The notes beneath the pieces are model-generated. The model made no database searches. It saw only the letters and a program-made list of their open reading frames with translations, and was not told the DNA's origin. A DNA stretch of 64,000 nucleotides from Clostridium sp. KNHs205 (GTDB lineage: Bacteria > Bacillota > Clostridia > Lachnospirales > Lachnospiraceae), in contig NZ_JNLE01000005.1 of the NCBI RefSeq assembly GCF_000702945.1, positions 124,001 to 188,000 on the forward strand. The letters run 5' to 3'. A program made the translations under genes and the position numbers. Shown here in pieces: positions 1-7,977 of the stretch (positions within the stretch are counted from its first letter, which is position 1; the number at the start of each line of letters is the position of its first letter).

Positions 1-1629
1 TACTGCAAGACCCTCTTCATTACGGATAATCTTAACCTTAGCGTGCTTTACTGCGGATAAGGAGTCTGCTACTACAGAAAGTCCTGCAATACCGCAAGCT
101 TCCGTACGTAAAATTGAGATATCATGAAGAGCCATCTGTAAACGCTCATAGTTGTATTTATCATGCATATAGTGAATTACATTTAAGGTATTGATATATA
201 ATTCAGCAAGCCATTCCATTGTCTGGTCGAATTTACTGATTAACTCATCATACTCTAAATAATCACCGCGTACAGGCTCAAACATAGGTCCTACCTGTTC
301 ACCGGTCTTCTCATCTTTACCACCGTTGATAGCATAAAGTAATGCTTTGGCAAGGTTTGCACGAGCTCCGAAAAACTGCATCTGCTTACCTACTCTCATG
401 GCAGAAACACAGCAGGCAATTGCATAATCATCGCCCCATACATCTCTCATGATGTCATCGCTCTCATACTGGATAGAACTTGTGTCAATGGAAACCTTGG
501 CACAGAAATCCTTAAAGCCCTGAGGTAAGAAGGTTGACCAAAGTACAGTAAGATTGGGTTCGGGAGCGGGTCCTAAGTTGTATAAGGTATGAAGAACACG
601 GAAACTGCTCTTTGTTACAAGAGTACGTCCGTCAACACCCATACCACCGATTGCTTCAGTTACCCAGGTAGGATCTCCTGAGAATAAATCATTGTAAGCA
701 GGTGTACGTAAGAAACGAACCATACGTAACTTCATAACGAAATGATCCATGATTTCCTGAATCTCTTCTTCTGTGATCAGACCATTCTGTAAATCACGCT
801 CATAGTAGATATCAAGGAAGGTCGTTACACGGCCAAGGCTCATTGCAGCGCCGTCCTGCTCCTTAACAGCTCCAAGATAAGCAAAATAGGTCCACTGAGT
901 AGCCTCAAGGGAATTTTTTGCAGGGTTGCTGATATCAAACCCGTATCTTGCAGCCATTGCCTTTAATTCTTTTAATGCTTTGATCTGCTCTGAGATTTCT
1001 TCTCTTAACAGGATTTCAGGGGATTCCAGAGTATTTCTCTCAAGGAGTTTCTTCTGGTCAACTTTCTCCTGAATAAGGAAATCCACACCATAAAGAGCAA
1101 CTCTTCTGTAATCTCCGATAATACGACCTCTGCCGTATGCATCGGGAAGACCTGTAATAATACCGGTATGTCTTGCTTTCTTCATAGAATCAGTATAAGC
1201 TGCGAATACACCGTCATTATGAGTCTTTCTTAAGTTGGTGTAAACCTCTTCTGTTCTTGAATCCAGTGTGTATCCATAGGACTCAAGGGCACTTTTTACA
1301 ACACGAATACCACCGTTAGGCATGATTCCTCTTTTTAAAGGCTTATCTGTCTGAAAACCTACGATAACTTCGTTGTCTTTATCCAGGTATCCTGCATCAA
1401 AAGTGGTAATAGTGGAAGGTCTTGATGTTTCTGCATCTACAATACCTTTCTCTGTCTCCACCTTCATTAATTCCAGAACTTTATCCCAAAGTTTCTTGGT
1501 TTTCTCGGTTGCTCCTGCTAGGAAGGAACCGTCTCCTTCGTAGGGTGTATAATTATGTTGAATGAAGCTTCTGACGTTAACGTCTGTCGTCCAGCTTCCG
1601 GGCGTAAAACCATTCCATTCTTCTCTCAT
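1..1629 (-). CDS. pflB: Formate C-acetyltransferase (pyruvate formate-lyase), 3' end outside window
   Basis: Cytoplasmic glycyl-radical enzyme that converts pyruvate and CoA to acetyl-CoA and formate in anaerobic fermentation. The window holds codons 1-543 of a protein normally about 750 aa long, so the glycyl-radical loop lies off the left edge. The reading starts [13 protein letters not shown] after an AGGAGGACATTC ribosome site. The catalytic Cys-Cys pair is visible at residues 406-407 in the context [11 protein letters not shown] (codons at 409-414), and the family motif [17 protein letters not shown] is near the window edge. The gene has its own promoter (1717-1745). The activase gene pflA usually follows and would be outside. 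The frame is intact and the identification is secure. Confidence 0.97.
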   Translation of the reverse strand, partial: MREEWNGFTPGSWTTDVNVRSFIQHNYTPYEGDGSFLAGATEKTKKLWDKVLELMKVETEKGIVDAETSRPSTITTFDAGYLDKDNEVIVGFQTDKPLKRGIMPNGGIRVVKSALESYGYTLDSRTEEVYTNLRKTHNDGVFAAYTDSMKKARHTGIITGLPDAYGRGRIIGDYRRVALYGVDFLIQEKVDQKKLLERNTLESPEILLREEISEQIKALKELKAMAARYGFDISNPAKNSLEATQWTYFAYLGAVKEQDGAAMSLGRVTTFLDIYYERDLQNGLITEEEIQEIMDHFVMKLRMVRFLRTPAYNDLFSGDPTWVTEAIGGMGVDGRTLVTKSSFRVLHTLYNLGPAPEPNLTVLWSTFLPQGFKDFCAKVSIDTSSIQYESDDIMRDVWGDDYAIACCVSAMRVGKQMQFFGARANLAKALLYAINGGKDEKTGEQVGPMFEPVRGDYLEYDELISKFDQTMEWLAELYINTLNVIHYMHDKYNYERLQMALHDISILRTEACGIAGLSVVADSLSAVKHAKVKIIRNEEGLAV

Positions 1630-1716
1630 GAATGTCCTCCTGACTCTCTTCTCAGTATTGATATATATCTTGTAGTTAATCAATTCTTTTTTAATTAATA
1701 CATCAATATATAGTAA

Positions 1717-1745
1717 ATACTAAAGAATACATTCTGTCTTGTCAA
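1717..1745 (-). promoter_or_regulatory. Sigma-A type promoter of pflB
   Basis: On the minus strand TTGACA (1740-1745) is followed after 17 bp by TAGTAT (1717-1722). The leader of about 85 nt contains an AT-rich imperfect inverted repeat (TTAAT...ATTAA), which could be an operator. I could not match it to a known regulator. Confidence 0.65.
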
Positions 1746-1811
1746 TACTTTTAATGAGTAATTTTATCATTTAGAAGTATGTGCTATGAAAAACGATAAA
1801 AGTAACTGATA

Positions 1812-2534
1812 TTACAGCACTTTAGATAAAAATTCTTTCAGCCTTGGATTAGCAGGATTTTGGAAAAAGGCCTGAGGTTCATTTTGCTCCATAATAGAAC
1901 CCTGATCCATAAAAAGAACTCTGGTTCCTACCTCTCTGGCAAAACCCATCTCATGGGTTACCACTACCATAGTCATTCCATCCTCTGCCAGTTCCTTCAT
2001 CAATTCCAGTACCTCGCCTACCATTTCCGGGTCAAGGGCAGAAGTAGGCTCATCAAAGAGCATAACATCCGGGTTCATTGCCAGGGCTCTGGCTATGGCA
2101 ATTCTCTGTTTCTGTCCTCCTGAAAGCTGCTTGGGAAAGCTGTTTGCTTTTTCGGGCAATCCGACACGCTTAAGGAGTTCCTGCGCCCTCTGCTCCGCTT
2201 CTTCTTTTCCCATTATCCCCAGTTTAACCGGTGCCAGGGTTATATTCTCTTTAACCGTCTTATGGGGAAAGAGATTAAACTGCTGAAAAACCATCCCCAT
2301 TTTTCTACGCAGTACGTTAATATCGTTTTTAGGATCCAGGATGTTCTGTCCCTCAAACCAGATTTCACCGCTGTTTGGTGTCTCGAGGAGGTTAAGGCAT
2401 CGCAAGAAGGTAGATTTACCGGAACCGGAAGGTCCTATAACAACAACCTTTTCTCCTTTTTGAATCGTTTCGGAGAGATTATTAAGGACCACCTGAGAGC
2501 CAAATTGTTTCGTAAGATTCTTAATTTCTATCAC
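1812..2534 (-). CDS. Polar amino-acid ABC transporter ATP-binding protein (GlnQ/HisP type)
   Basis: ATPase of a polar amino-acid importer, acting on the inner face of the membrane with the permease fragment encoded just upstream. The Walker A motif GPSGSGKST, the [16 protein letters not shown] signature, the Walker [12 protein letters not shown] and the switch His in [10 protein letters not shown] are all present. I place the start at the GTG at 2534 because AAAGGAGGATGGCACAAG precedes it. The longer ATG at 2555 would sit inside this Shine-Dalgarno. The start overlaps the permease stop by 14 bp, which suggests translational coupling. The gene is intact, but the IS in the permease gene and its minus-strand terminator probably cut its transcription. 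Substrate cannot be told (glutamine, cystine or similar). Confidence 0.93.
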   Translation of the reverse strand: MIEIKNLTKQFGSQVVLNNLSETIQKGEKVVVIGPSGSGKSTFLRCLNLLETPNSGEIWFEGQNILDPKNDINVLRRKMGMVFQQFNLFPHKTVKENITLAPVKLGIMGKEEAEQRAQELLKRVGLPEKANSFPKQLSGGQKQRIAIARALAMNPDVMLFDEPTSALDPEMVGEVLELMKELAEDGMTMVVVTHEMGFAREVGTRVLFMDQGSIMEQNEPQAFFQNPANPRLKEFLSKVL

Positions 2535-3024
2535 CTTGTGCCATCCTCCTTTCAAATAAATTCAATAACTTAGTCAACCCTAATACGATTATCAGATAAA
2601 ATACTGCCGCAATAAATAATGGTGGTAATAAATCCCAGGTTCTGGAGCCTATATAGGAGGCTGCCTTTGTCAGATCTGTTATTGCGATCATACTTGCTAC
2701 TGAGGTTTCTTTGATCAATACAATGAATTCATTACCAAGTGCCGGCAGAATGTTTTTAATTGCCTGGGGCATAATGATCATAAACATGGTCTGGCTGCTG
2801 TTAAGGCCTAAGGAACGTCCTGCCTCGTACTGCCCCTTATCAATGGATTCGATACCTGCTCTGACAATTTCAGCAACATAAGCTCCGGAGTTAATACCAA
2901 AACAGATACCGGCTACCAATATTTCATTGGTGTTTCTTGCAGTGAAAATCAGGTTATAAATAATTAATAACTGTAATAATACAGGTGTTCCCCGAATAAT
3001 GGTAATATAAAGGTTGCAGAGTTT
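2521..3024 (-). pseudogene. Amino-acid ABC transporter permease, C-terminal fragment (IS-interrupted)
   Basis: This is the 3' part of a HisM/GlnP-type permease. It carries the conserved IRGTPVLLQL segment, the EAA loop (EAGRSLGLNSSQTMFMIIMPQAI) region and the last membrane helices. The insertion sequence at 3025-4568 separates it from its N-terminal part at 4569-4783. Removing the IS and one AAACT duplicate gives 714 nt, exactly 238 codons with stop, reading through the junction as VSKLCNLYITIIRG. An ATG inside the IS end is in frame with this fragment, so a truncated product is possible, but it would lack the first helix. It is inactive as a full permease in this strain unless the element excises precisely. 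Confidence 0.92.
3020..3024. repeat. Left target-site duplication AGTTT of the IS3-family element
   Basis: AGTTT at 3020-3024 is repeated at 4569-4573, directly outside the two ends of the element. Five base pairs lies within the 3-5 bp range known for IS3 relatives. Confidence 0.85.
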
Positions 3025-3025
3025 G

Positions 3026-3075
3026 AACCGACCCCCAAAAGTTAGACCAAAAATCAAACGATTGGGAGGTCGGTT
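3026..3075 (+). promoter_or_regulatory. IS left-end stem that can sequester the orfA ribosome site
   Basis: AACCGACC (3026-3033) is an exact inverted match of GGTCGGTT (3068-3075), and the run TTTT follows. The orfA Shine-Dalgarno GGGAGGT (3064-3070) overlaps the right arm. A transcript entering from outside would contain both arms and hide the ribosome site or terminate. A transcript starting inside would contain only the right arm. The same logic is known for other IS elements (impinging-transcription control); applying it here is inference. Confidence 0.5.
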
Positions 3076-3080
3076 TTTTC

Positions 3081-3662
3081 ATGGCAAAACATAGCTTTGA
3101 ATTCAAGAAAAAAATTGTAACGGAGTATTTGGAAGGAAATGGAGGTACCCCTTATCTTTCAAACAAATATGGGCTAGGATCCAACACACAGCTACGTAAG
3201 TGGATTAGCGCATATCATGAATACGGTGATGAAGGATTAATGCGCTCCAGAAAAAATCAAACATATTCTTTTGAATTTAAACTTCATGTGGTAGAGTTGT
3301 ATTTATCAAGTGAAGTCTCTTTTCAGGAGTTAACCTTATCACAAGGAATTAATAATCCAGCACTTCCTGCCAAATGGGTAAATGATTTCAGAATTGCTGG
3401 ACCTGATGCTCTGAGACCTAAGAAGAAAGGTCGTAAGAAATCGTTGGATTCAAATAATAAGAAAAAACAAGTACAGTCTGTACCAGACATTCCCCCTGTA
3501 GATACAAGCGCTGAGCATGTAAAACAGCTTGAAGATGAATTATTAAAATTACGAATAGAGAATGCCTATTTAAAAGAATTGAGGAGGCTGCGTTTAGAGG
3601 AGGAAGCTCTTCAGAAAAAACAGCGAGAATCATCCACAGCCTCCGAGGAGATTTCAAATTAA
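3081..3662 (+). CDS. IS3-family transposase OrfA (helix-turn-helix protein)
   Basis: 193-aa DNA-binding subunit of the transposase. Two helix-turn-helix repeats can be seen (about residues 5-50 and 60-110, each starting with a SFEFK motif), then a basic linker, then a leucine-zipper-like segment at about 148-180 (HVKQLEDELLKLRIENAYL). It starts at ATG 3081 after GGGAGGT. The last 15 or so codons overlap the -1 frame that becomes OrfB. The A6 run at 3615-3620, read in frame as CAG AAA AAA CAG, is a plausible slippery site making the OrfAB fusion. OrfA alone usually acts as a repressor or modulator of transposition. Confidence 0.93.
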   Translation: MAKHSFEFKKKIVTEYLEGNGGTPYLSNKYGLGSNTQLRKWISAYHEYGDEGLMRSRKNQTYSFEFKLHVVELYLSSEVSFQELTLSQGINNPALPAKWVNDFRIAGPDALRPKKKGRKKSLDSNNKKKQVQSVPDIPPVDTSAEHVKQLEDELLKLRIENAYLKELRRLRLEEEALQKKQRESSTASEEISN

Positions 3663-4507
3663 AAGATATTCTCGAAGTTGTTGGATTTTCAAAAGCAACT
3701 TACATGTACTGGCAAAAAAGAAGATTTGACAAAGTTAATCCTAGTAAAGAACTTGAAGAAAAAATCATGGAAATCCATTCGTTTCATAAAGACTTTGGTT
3801 ACAGACGTATGCTAGGGGAGCTTCGCAGACAAGGATACTCTGTGAACAAGAAGCGTGTTCAACGGATTATGCAGAAACTATCCTTACAAGTTACATCTTT
3901 TACCAGAAAAAGCCGCAAGTATAGTTCCTATAAAGGTAAAGTAGGTAAGATGGCTCCGAATCGATTGCGCAGACGCTTTGATACAAAAATCCCACATCAA
4001 AAAATCACAACAGACACTACTGAGTTCAAATATTATGATGTGGATTCTAAAGGTCGTATGATTATCAAAAAGTTGTATTTAGATCCATTTATGGATTTGT
4101 GTAATAGAGAAATTATAAGCTATGGTGTATCTCCAACACCATCTGCTAAAAATATAATGGATGCTATGAATGCTGCGATAGAAATCACATCGGATTGTCC
4201 ATATCGTAGAACATTTCATTCAGATCAAGGCTGGGGTTATCAGATGAAGGTATATGTTAACACATTACAAGAACATCGAATCTTTCAAAGTATGTCCAGA
4301 AAAGGAAATTGCCATGATAATTCAGTTATGGAAAACTTCTTTGGAATAATGAAACAGGAAATGTATTATGGAGTAGTTTATTACAATTATGACGAGCTTA
4401 AAGGAGCGATAGATAACTATATAGAGTATTACAACAAGCAACGAATAAAAGAGAAACTAGGATGGATGAGTCCTGTTGAATACAGACTCAGCCTCTTGGC
4501 AGCATAA
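3621..4507 (+). CDS. IS3-family transposase OrfB (DDE integrase domain), expressed as OrfAB by -1 frameshift
   Basis: Catalytic part of the transposase. An AUG-initiated version would begin at 3704. However, the -1 frame is open from the A6 slip site at 3615-3620, and conserved OrfB sequence (IIHSLRGDFKLKDILEVV...) is encoded before that ATG, so the functional protein is almost surely the OrfAB fusion. The acidic triad is visible: D in TTDTTEF, D in HSDQGWGY and E in VMENFFGIMKQE, with 35 residues between the second D and the E, i.e. DD35E. It ends at 4507, just before the right-end hairpin. The frame is undamaged, so the element may be active. Confidence 0.92.
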
Positions 4508-4515
4508 AAGAAAAA

Positions 4516-4540
4516 TGCGAAGTGGAAAATCCACTTCGCA
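4516..4540 (-). terminator. Right-end hairpin of the IS, terminator for the minus strand
   Basis: TGCGAAGTGG (4516-4525) and CCACTTCGCA (4531-4540) form a perfect 10-bp stem with a 5-nt loop. Read on the minus strand it is followed by ATTTTTCTTTT, a good U-tract, whereas the plus-strand side has none. It therefore should stop host transcription entering from the permease N-terminal fragment, and would make the insertion polar on the ATPase gene. Confidence 0.75.
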
Positions 4541-4568
4541 ATAAAGTCTAACTTTTAGGGGTCACATC

Positions 4569-4573
4569 AGTTT
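4569..4573. repeat. Right target-site duplication AGTTT
   Basis: Second copy of the 5-bp duplication flanking the IS; see the copy at 3020-3024. The full inverted core of the element ends 5 bp before it. Confidence 0.85.
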
Positions 4574-4783
4574 GCTGACCCAGCCAAGCCCTTTTTTATT
4601 CACGGTAGAAAACCGCAGTATAGCCACCAATACACCAAGAAATGCTCCAATTAATATAGCCAGCAGGGAAATAAGCAGTGTATTTCCCAAGCCTTGCAGA
4701 TAAAACATATATCTCTGCTCGGTTATAAAGGCATTATAATAGCTTTGACCAATATTATTTAACCAATCCAAAATTACATTCAA
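4569..4783 (-). pseudogene. Amino-acid ABC transporter permease, N-terminal fragment (IS-interrupted)
   Basis: 5' part of the permease, containing the periplasmic start (MNVILDWLNNIGQSYYNAF) and the first membrane helix (GLGNTLLISLLAILIGAFLG). I choose the TTG at 4783, which follows GAAGGAGAAGGAACA with an 8-nt spacing. A longer GTG at 4819 has no Shine-Dalgarno and would run through this one. After the junction the reading enters the IS and stops at 4562, giving a useless stub ending in VSKLM. The rest of the gene is at 2521-3024. Confidence 0.9.
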
Positions 4784-4936
4784 TGTTCCTTCTCCTTCTA
4801 AAACTGACAATAAATACACCTTGCATTATTTTATACATTTTTAAGCGTGTAAGGTGTTTACTGTACAGTGAAAAAATATGCATCATCACATGACACTTTC
4901 GCGAAATGCAGTAACAAAATATTCTTTATAACAGAT

Positions 4937-4973
4937 AATTAGCAGCAGGCAAATTTCTTGTCTGCTGCTAATT
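4937..4973 (-). terminator. Intercistronic hairpin between binding-protein and permease genes
   Basis: AATTAGCAGCAG (4937-4948) pairs perfectly with CTGCTGCTAATT (4962-4973), leaving a 13-nt loop. No strong U-tract follows on the minus strand. It is more likely a partial terminator or an mRNA-stabilising stem that makes the binding protein more abundant than the membrane parts, as is usual in such operons. Confidence 0.5.
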
Positions 4974-5035
4974 ACTAATTATGTCTTATTCAAACAAAGT
5001 CTCTGGCTTTCCAAAACTTTTGCTCTGATTGCCGT

Positions 5036-5788
5036 TTACTTCGTATGGTTTGCAGTAAACTCATCAATTTTACCTTCTTCAATGAGCTTGTCAATTACTT
5101 CATTGATTTTATCAAGAAGTTCTTTGTTACCTTTTTTAACTGCAATAGCATATTTGTCTTCAAATAATACATCATAGGTACCGTCAGTTTTTGTAATAAT
5201 CGCTAATGTATCATTTGCTGCAACCAGCTCTTCTGCCGGATACTGGTCCATTACGATGCAGTCGATCTTGTTATTCTTAAGATCTTCTGCTGCCTGAGCA
5301 AATTTGGTGTATCTCTTAATCTCCTTAGGAGTTACATTTTCCGGCTCAGACACATAAAAATCTGCAATGTTACCCTGCTGAACACCTATAACCTTATCAT
5401 TTAAATCCTCGGTGCTGCTAACTGCAGGTGTTGCTTTATTCACTACGATTACTTCCGTAGAATTAACATATTCATTGGAAAAATCCATTATTTCTTTTCT
5501 TTCATCATTAACGGATACTCCGGCGGCTACAAAATCAACCTTTCCCTGCTGTACTGCTAACAGAGCACCGTCAAAATCCATATTCTTAATCTCCAGCTCT
5601 TTTCCCAAAGCATCAGCTATGGCCTGTGAAATATCCATATCAATACCGACTACCTTGTCACCCTCCATATATTCATAAGGAGCAAATCCTGCCTCTGTAC
5701 CTACAATCAGCTTATCATCTGACTTGCTGCATCCTGCCAGTGAAATCACCGTAGCTGCTGCCAGTAGTAAACATACAACTTTTTTCAT
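5036..5788 (-). CDS. Amino-acid ABC transporter substrate-binding lipoprotein (SBP_bac_3 family)
   Basis: Extracellular receptor of the transporter, anchored as a lipoprotein. Residues 1-20 form a lipoprotein signal with lipobox SLAGC and the modified Cys at 20. The mature part has the family pattern LIVGTEAGFAPYEY, then GIDMDISQAIADALGKELEI, VDFVAAGVSVNDERKEIMDFS and a C-terminal AVKKGNKELLDKINEVIDKL. At 250 aa it has normal length. It is the first gene of the operon and has a promoter (5976-6003) and a long structured leader. Its permease partner is broken by an IS, so the receptor is probably made without a working pore. Substrate class is polar amino acid; the exact ligand cannot be read. 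Confidence 0.93.
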   Translation of the reverse strand: MKKVVCLLLAAATVISLAGCSKSDDKLIVGTEAGFAPYEYMEGDKVVGIDMDISQAIADALGKELEIKNMDFDGALLAVQQGKVDFVAAGVSVNDERKEIMDFSNEYVNSTEVIVVNKATPAVSSTEDLNDKVIGVQQGNIADFYVSEPENVTPKEIKRYTKFAQAAEDLKNNKIDCIVMDQYPAEELVAANDTLAIITKTDGTYDVLFEDKYAIAVKKGNKELLDKINEVIDKLIEEGKIDEFTANHTK

Positions 5789-5808
5789 AATACAACTCTC
5801 TCCTATCC

Positions 5809-5822
5809 GTGTCTTAAGACAC
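5809..5822. promoter_or_regulatory. 14-bp perfect palindrome upstream of the binding-protein gene
   Basis: GTGTCTTAAGACAC is self-complementary over 14 bp and lies 20 bp before the ATG at 5788, in the transcribed leader. It could be an operator or the top of a short RNA stem next to the ribosome site. No known regulator motif was recognised. Confidence 0.4.
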
Positions 5823-5829
5823 TTTGAAT

Positions 5830-5857
5830 TTTGAATAAGAAGCCTTTCTTATTCAAA
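5830..5857 (-). promoter_or_regulatory. Leader hairpin, 12-bp stem with 4-nt loop
   Basis: TTTGAATAAGAA (5830-5841) and TTCTTATTCAAA (5846-5857) are perfect complements around GCCT. It lies in the leader of the ABC operon between a terminator-like hairpin and the 14-bp palindrome. Confidence 0.5.
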
Positions 5858-5891
5858 CAGGCACCTAACATGTATGTATTCATAAAAAATA

Positions 5892-5926
5892 CGTCAAGGG
5901 AAGAAGAAACTCAGTCTTCATTGACG
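5892..5926 (-). terminator. Terminator-like (attenuator) hairpin in the ABC-operon leader
   Basis: CGTCAA (5892-5897) pairs with TTGACG (5921-5926), with further inner pairing of GAAGA with TCTTC. On the minus strand the stem is followed by TATTTTTTATG. It lies about 40 nt after the predicted start of transcription and about 100 nt before the start codon, the usual place of an attenuator. Confidence 0.5.
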
Positions 5927-5975
5927 AATGATAGATACCTAATATTTATTTATGAAAACTAATATTAATGCTAGT

Positions 5976-6003
5976 ATTGTATCATGTTTTTATAAAAATT
6001 CAA
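5976..6003 (-). promoter_or_regulatory. Promoter of the amino-acid ABC operon
   Basis: TTGAAT (5998-6003) and TACAAT (5976-5981) are 16 bp apart on the minus strand, in a very AT-rich region. Transcription from here would give a leader of about 180 nt containing three hairpins. Confidence 0.55.
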
Positions 6004-6077
6004 GTATTTTTATTCGATTTTAAAGAGTATTTTTTCTGTATTTTACATTATTTTCTTGTTTCCATAGAGAATGAAAC

Positions 6078-6710
6078 TTATTTCAAGAAATTTATGCGAA
6101 GCAGATCATCTTCACCTTCCAGATGGGCGTAATCATTGAAACGCTGAAGGTAAAAACGTTTTCTCTCTTTATTGTAAAACAGATGGGTAATACTGGTATT
6201 CTCCAGAGAAGCTGCAAGCAGTAGCTTCTTGCTCATATCAAGACTTAAGAGCCCGGACACCAGTGCTCTTATTACACCTCCATGTGTTACGACAGCAATA
6301 TTCTTTTTATCCATGTCAGTTATTTCATTTATGGTTCTCATAGCCCGTTTAAACACTTCTCTGCCGCATTCACCTCCGGGATACGGAATATCCTCTTCCA
6401 ATAATTGCTGCTCTCTCTTAAAGTCAGCAAATTCCAGATCGATTTCCCCATCAGATTTCCCCTCTAAATAACCAAAGGAAATTTCTTTGATATCTTCTCT
6501 TATATGATGCTCCTGCCCCAGATATTTATTTATAATCTCCGCTGTCTGTACTGCACGAATTAAATTACTGGAATAAAGGGCATCAATATTGTATTTTTCC
6601 ATACGTTTTCCCAACAGCTCAGCTTGTCTTCTGCCCTCTGCTGCCAGCTCAACGTCTACATTGCATAATGGGCTGTTTTGTCTGCCATGACGTATTAAGT
6701 ATATATTCAT
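6078..6710 (-). CDS. Histidine phosphatase family protein (phosphoglycerate mutase-like)
   Basis: 210-aa cytosolic phosphatase of the broad histidine phosphatase superfamily. The RHG motif (R7-H8-G9) with the phospho-accepting His, R52 in SSNLIRAVQTAE, E83 in SFGYLEG and H143 in VVTHGG form the expected catalytic set. Family members act on small phosphoesters, including phosphoserine, cobalamin precursors and sugar phosphates. The sequence does not show which, and no pathway gene is adjacent. It stands alone between the ABC operon and a divergent lipoprotein gene. The start at ATG 6710 is followed directly by the family's usual NIYLIRHG. Confidence 0.88.
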   Translation of the reverse strand: MNIYLIRHGRQNSPLCNVDVELAAEGRRQAELLGKRMEKYNIDALYSSNLIRAVQTAEIINKYLGQEHHIREDIKEISFGYLEGKSDGEIDLEFADFKREQQLLEEDIPYPGGECGREVFKRAMRTINEITDMDKKNIAVVTHGGVIRALVSGLLSLDMSKKLLLAASLENTSITHLFYNKERKRFYLQRFNDYAHLEGEDDLLRINFLK

Positions 6711-7139
6711 AATAACTCCTATCTTATGCTTTTTGCACGTTTTATGTTATTTCTGCCACCACTTTATACTGACAAATTATATTCATTATGAAAGTGCGGC
6801 CTTTCATGATTTCTATTAATCTATTAAGTTGTTATTTTAATCAATTATCCTATCTAACTCAATCTTACTTCTCATTAAAAATGATTGAATAGTATACTAT
6901 GAGAGAAATCCATCATTTCATCTTTTTTGTCATTTAATATGATAACGTATACAACACTCTTTTGTAAATCATTATTATGTAAATAACTTAAATATATCCC
7001 TATTTTGCTCTAATACAAATAATTTTTAATCACTACCTCATATATTTTCCAATGAATTTTATTGGGTATCTTTAATATATTTTACATTTTTGTTATAATA
7101 TGTATATTAGAGATAATTATTAAATGACAGGAGGTTTTT
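6711..7139. other. AT-rich intergenic region between divergent genes
   Basis: 429 bp holding the promoters of the histidine phosphatase gene (minus) and the lipoprotein gene (plus). TATAAT just before 7105 with a weak TTTAAT 17 bp upstream is the best plus-strand candidate. I saw no ORF, RNA gene or repeat. Confidence 0.5.
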
Positions 7140-7781
7140 ATGAAGAAATTTAGCAACTGCTTAGTTTTTATTCTTATATTATCAACAATGCTTCTCACTT
7201 TTTCTGGTTGTGTAAACAACGAAGAGAATTATTCTGATAAACCAGTAATATACCTGTATCCGGAAGAACCCACAGAAGTATCAGTTAAATTAGATTATAA
7301 CGGAGAGCTTACCTGTACCTATCCGGATTATGATAGTGGATGGGAAGTGACTGCATATTCTGACGGCCGTTTAATTAACCGTAAGGATGGAAATGAATAT
7401 TCTTACTTGTTCTGGGAAGGTAAGAGCAAGATTAAATATGATATGTCTAAAGGTTTTGTTGTTAAAGGTGAAGATACTGCAGAATTTTTAAGAGAAAAAT
7501 TAGAATATATGGGTCTGACCCCAAAAGAGTATAATGAGTTTATTGTTTACTGGCTTCCCCAGATGAAGGAAAACCCATATAATCTAATAACTTTTCAGAA
7601 TACGATATACACAGACAATGCCAAATTAGATATTAAACCTGAACCCGATAGTATCTTAAGAGTTTTTATGGCTTTTAAACCCCTTGCTAAGCCTGTTACC
7701 GTTAGAGAGCAGATTCTTGAGCCTTTTGTACGGCAGGGATTTACTGTAATAGAATGGGGCGGAACAATTATTCGAAATTAG
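7140..7781 (+). CDS. Putative lipoprotein of unknown function
   Basis: 213 aa with a lipoprotein signal (lipobox TFSGC, Cys24), so it is exported and lipid-anchored outside the membrane. The mature part opens with KPVIYLYPEEPTEVSVKLD and continues with beta-rich segments (ELTCTYPDYDSGWEVTAYSDG, YSYLFWEG) and ends in a short helical and strand region (EPFVRQGFTVIEWGG). This resembles conserved secreted proteins annotated only as hypothetical, and I cannot assign a function. AGGAGG precedes the ATG. It is a single-gene unit on the plus strand, convergent with rlmH and ending in the shared hairpin at 7943-7977. Confidence 0.8.
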   Translation: MKKFSNCLVFILILSTMLLTFSGCVNNEENYSDKPVIYLYPEEPTEVSVKLDYNGELTCTYPDYDSGWEVTAYSDGRLINRKDGNEYSYLFWEGKSKIKYDMSKGFVVKGEDTAEFLREKLEYMGLTPKEYNEFIVYWLPQMKENPYNLITFQNTIYTDNAKLDIKPEPDSILRVFMAFKPLAKPVTVREQILEPFVRQGFTVIEWGGTIIRN

Positions 7782-7942
7782 ATGGTTGCTTGAATATTAT
7801 GATAGTCAGATTACATTTATATTATCCGATTAAATCAAACGTCTTAATATTGCCTGTAAGAAACAATCTACTTTAATTCATATTGAAATTTAATTTTATA
7901 ATATTACAAATGCCTTAAATTTATAATAGTATATATAGACAA

Positions 7943-7977
7943 AAATAGAGCAGAGTCAATCAGACTCTGCTCTATTT
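7943..7977 (-). terminator. Terminator of the rlmH operon, possibly bidirectional
   Basis: AAATAGAGCAGAGTC (7943-7957) and GACTCTGCTCTATTT (7963-7977) form a 15-bp perfect stem with loop AATCA. The minus strand continues ATTTTTGTC. The rlmH stop codon (7972-7974) lies inside the stem. The convergent plus-strand lipoprotein gene may use it too. Confidence 0.85.

Larger units (their letters stand above)
3025..4568 (+). mobile_element. IS3-family insertion sequence (IS150-like), 1544 bp
   Basis: A complete element bounded by the 5-bp duplication AGTTT. Its ends are imperfect inverted repeats. The core GACCCC(C/T)AAAAGTTAGAC lies at 3030-3047 and, inverted, at 4546-4563, and both tips read GA inward from the flanks. 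It encodes OrfA (3081-3662) and OrfB in the -1 frame, the standard OrfAB arrangement of the family. Hairpins lie just inside both ends (3026-3075 and 4516-4540). All reading frames and the DDE motif look intact, and the duplication is perfect, so the insertion looks recent. It lies in the opposite orientation to the host operon. Confidence 0.95.

Noticed and set aside
1630-1716. Rex (redox) operator in the pflB leader
   Set aside because: The AT-rich inverted repeat does not match TTGTTAA-N4/6-TTAACAA.
5789-6003. T-box, lysine, SAM or glycine riboswitch upstream of the ABC operon
   Set aside because: The diagnostic conserved strings (for example the T-box AGGGUGGNACCGCG) are absent; left as an unknown structured leader.
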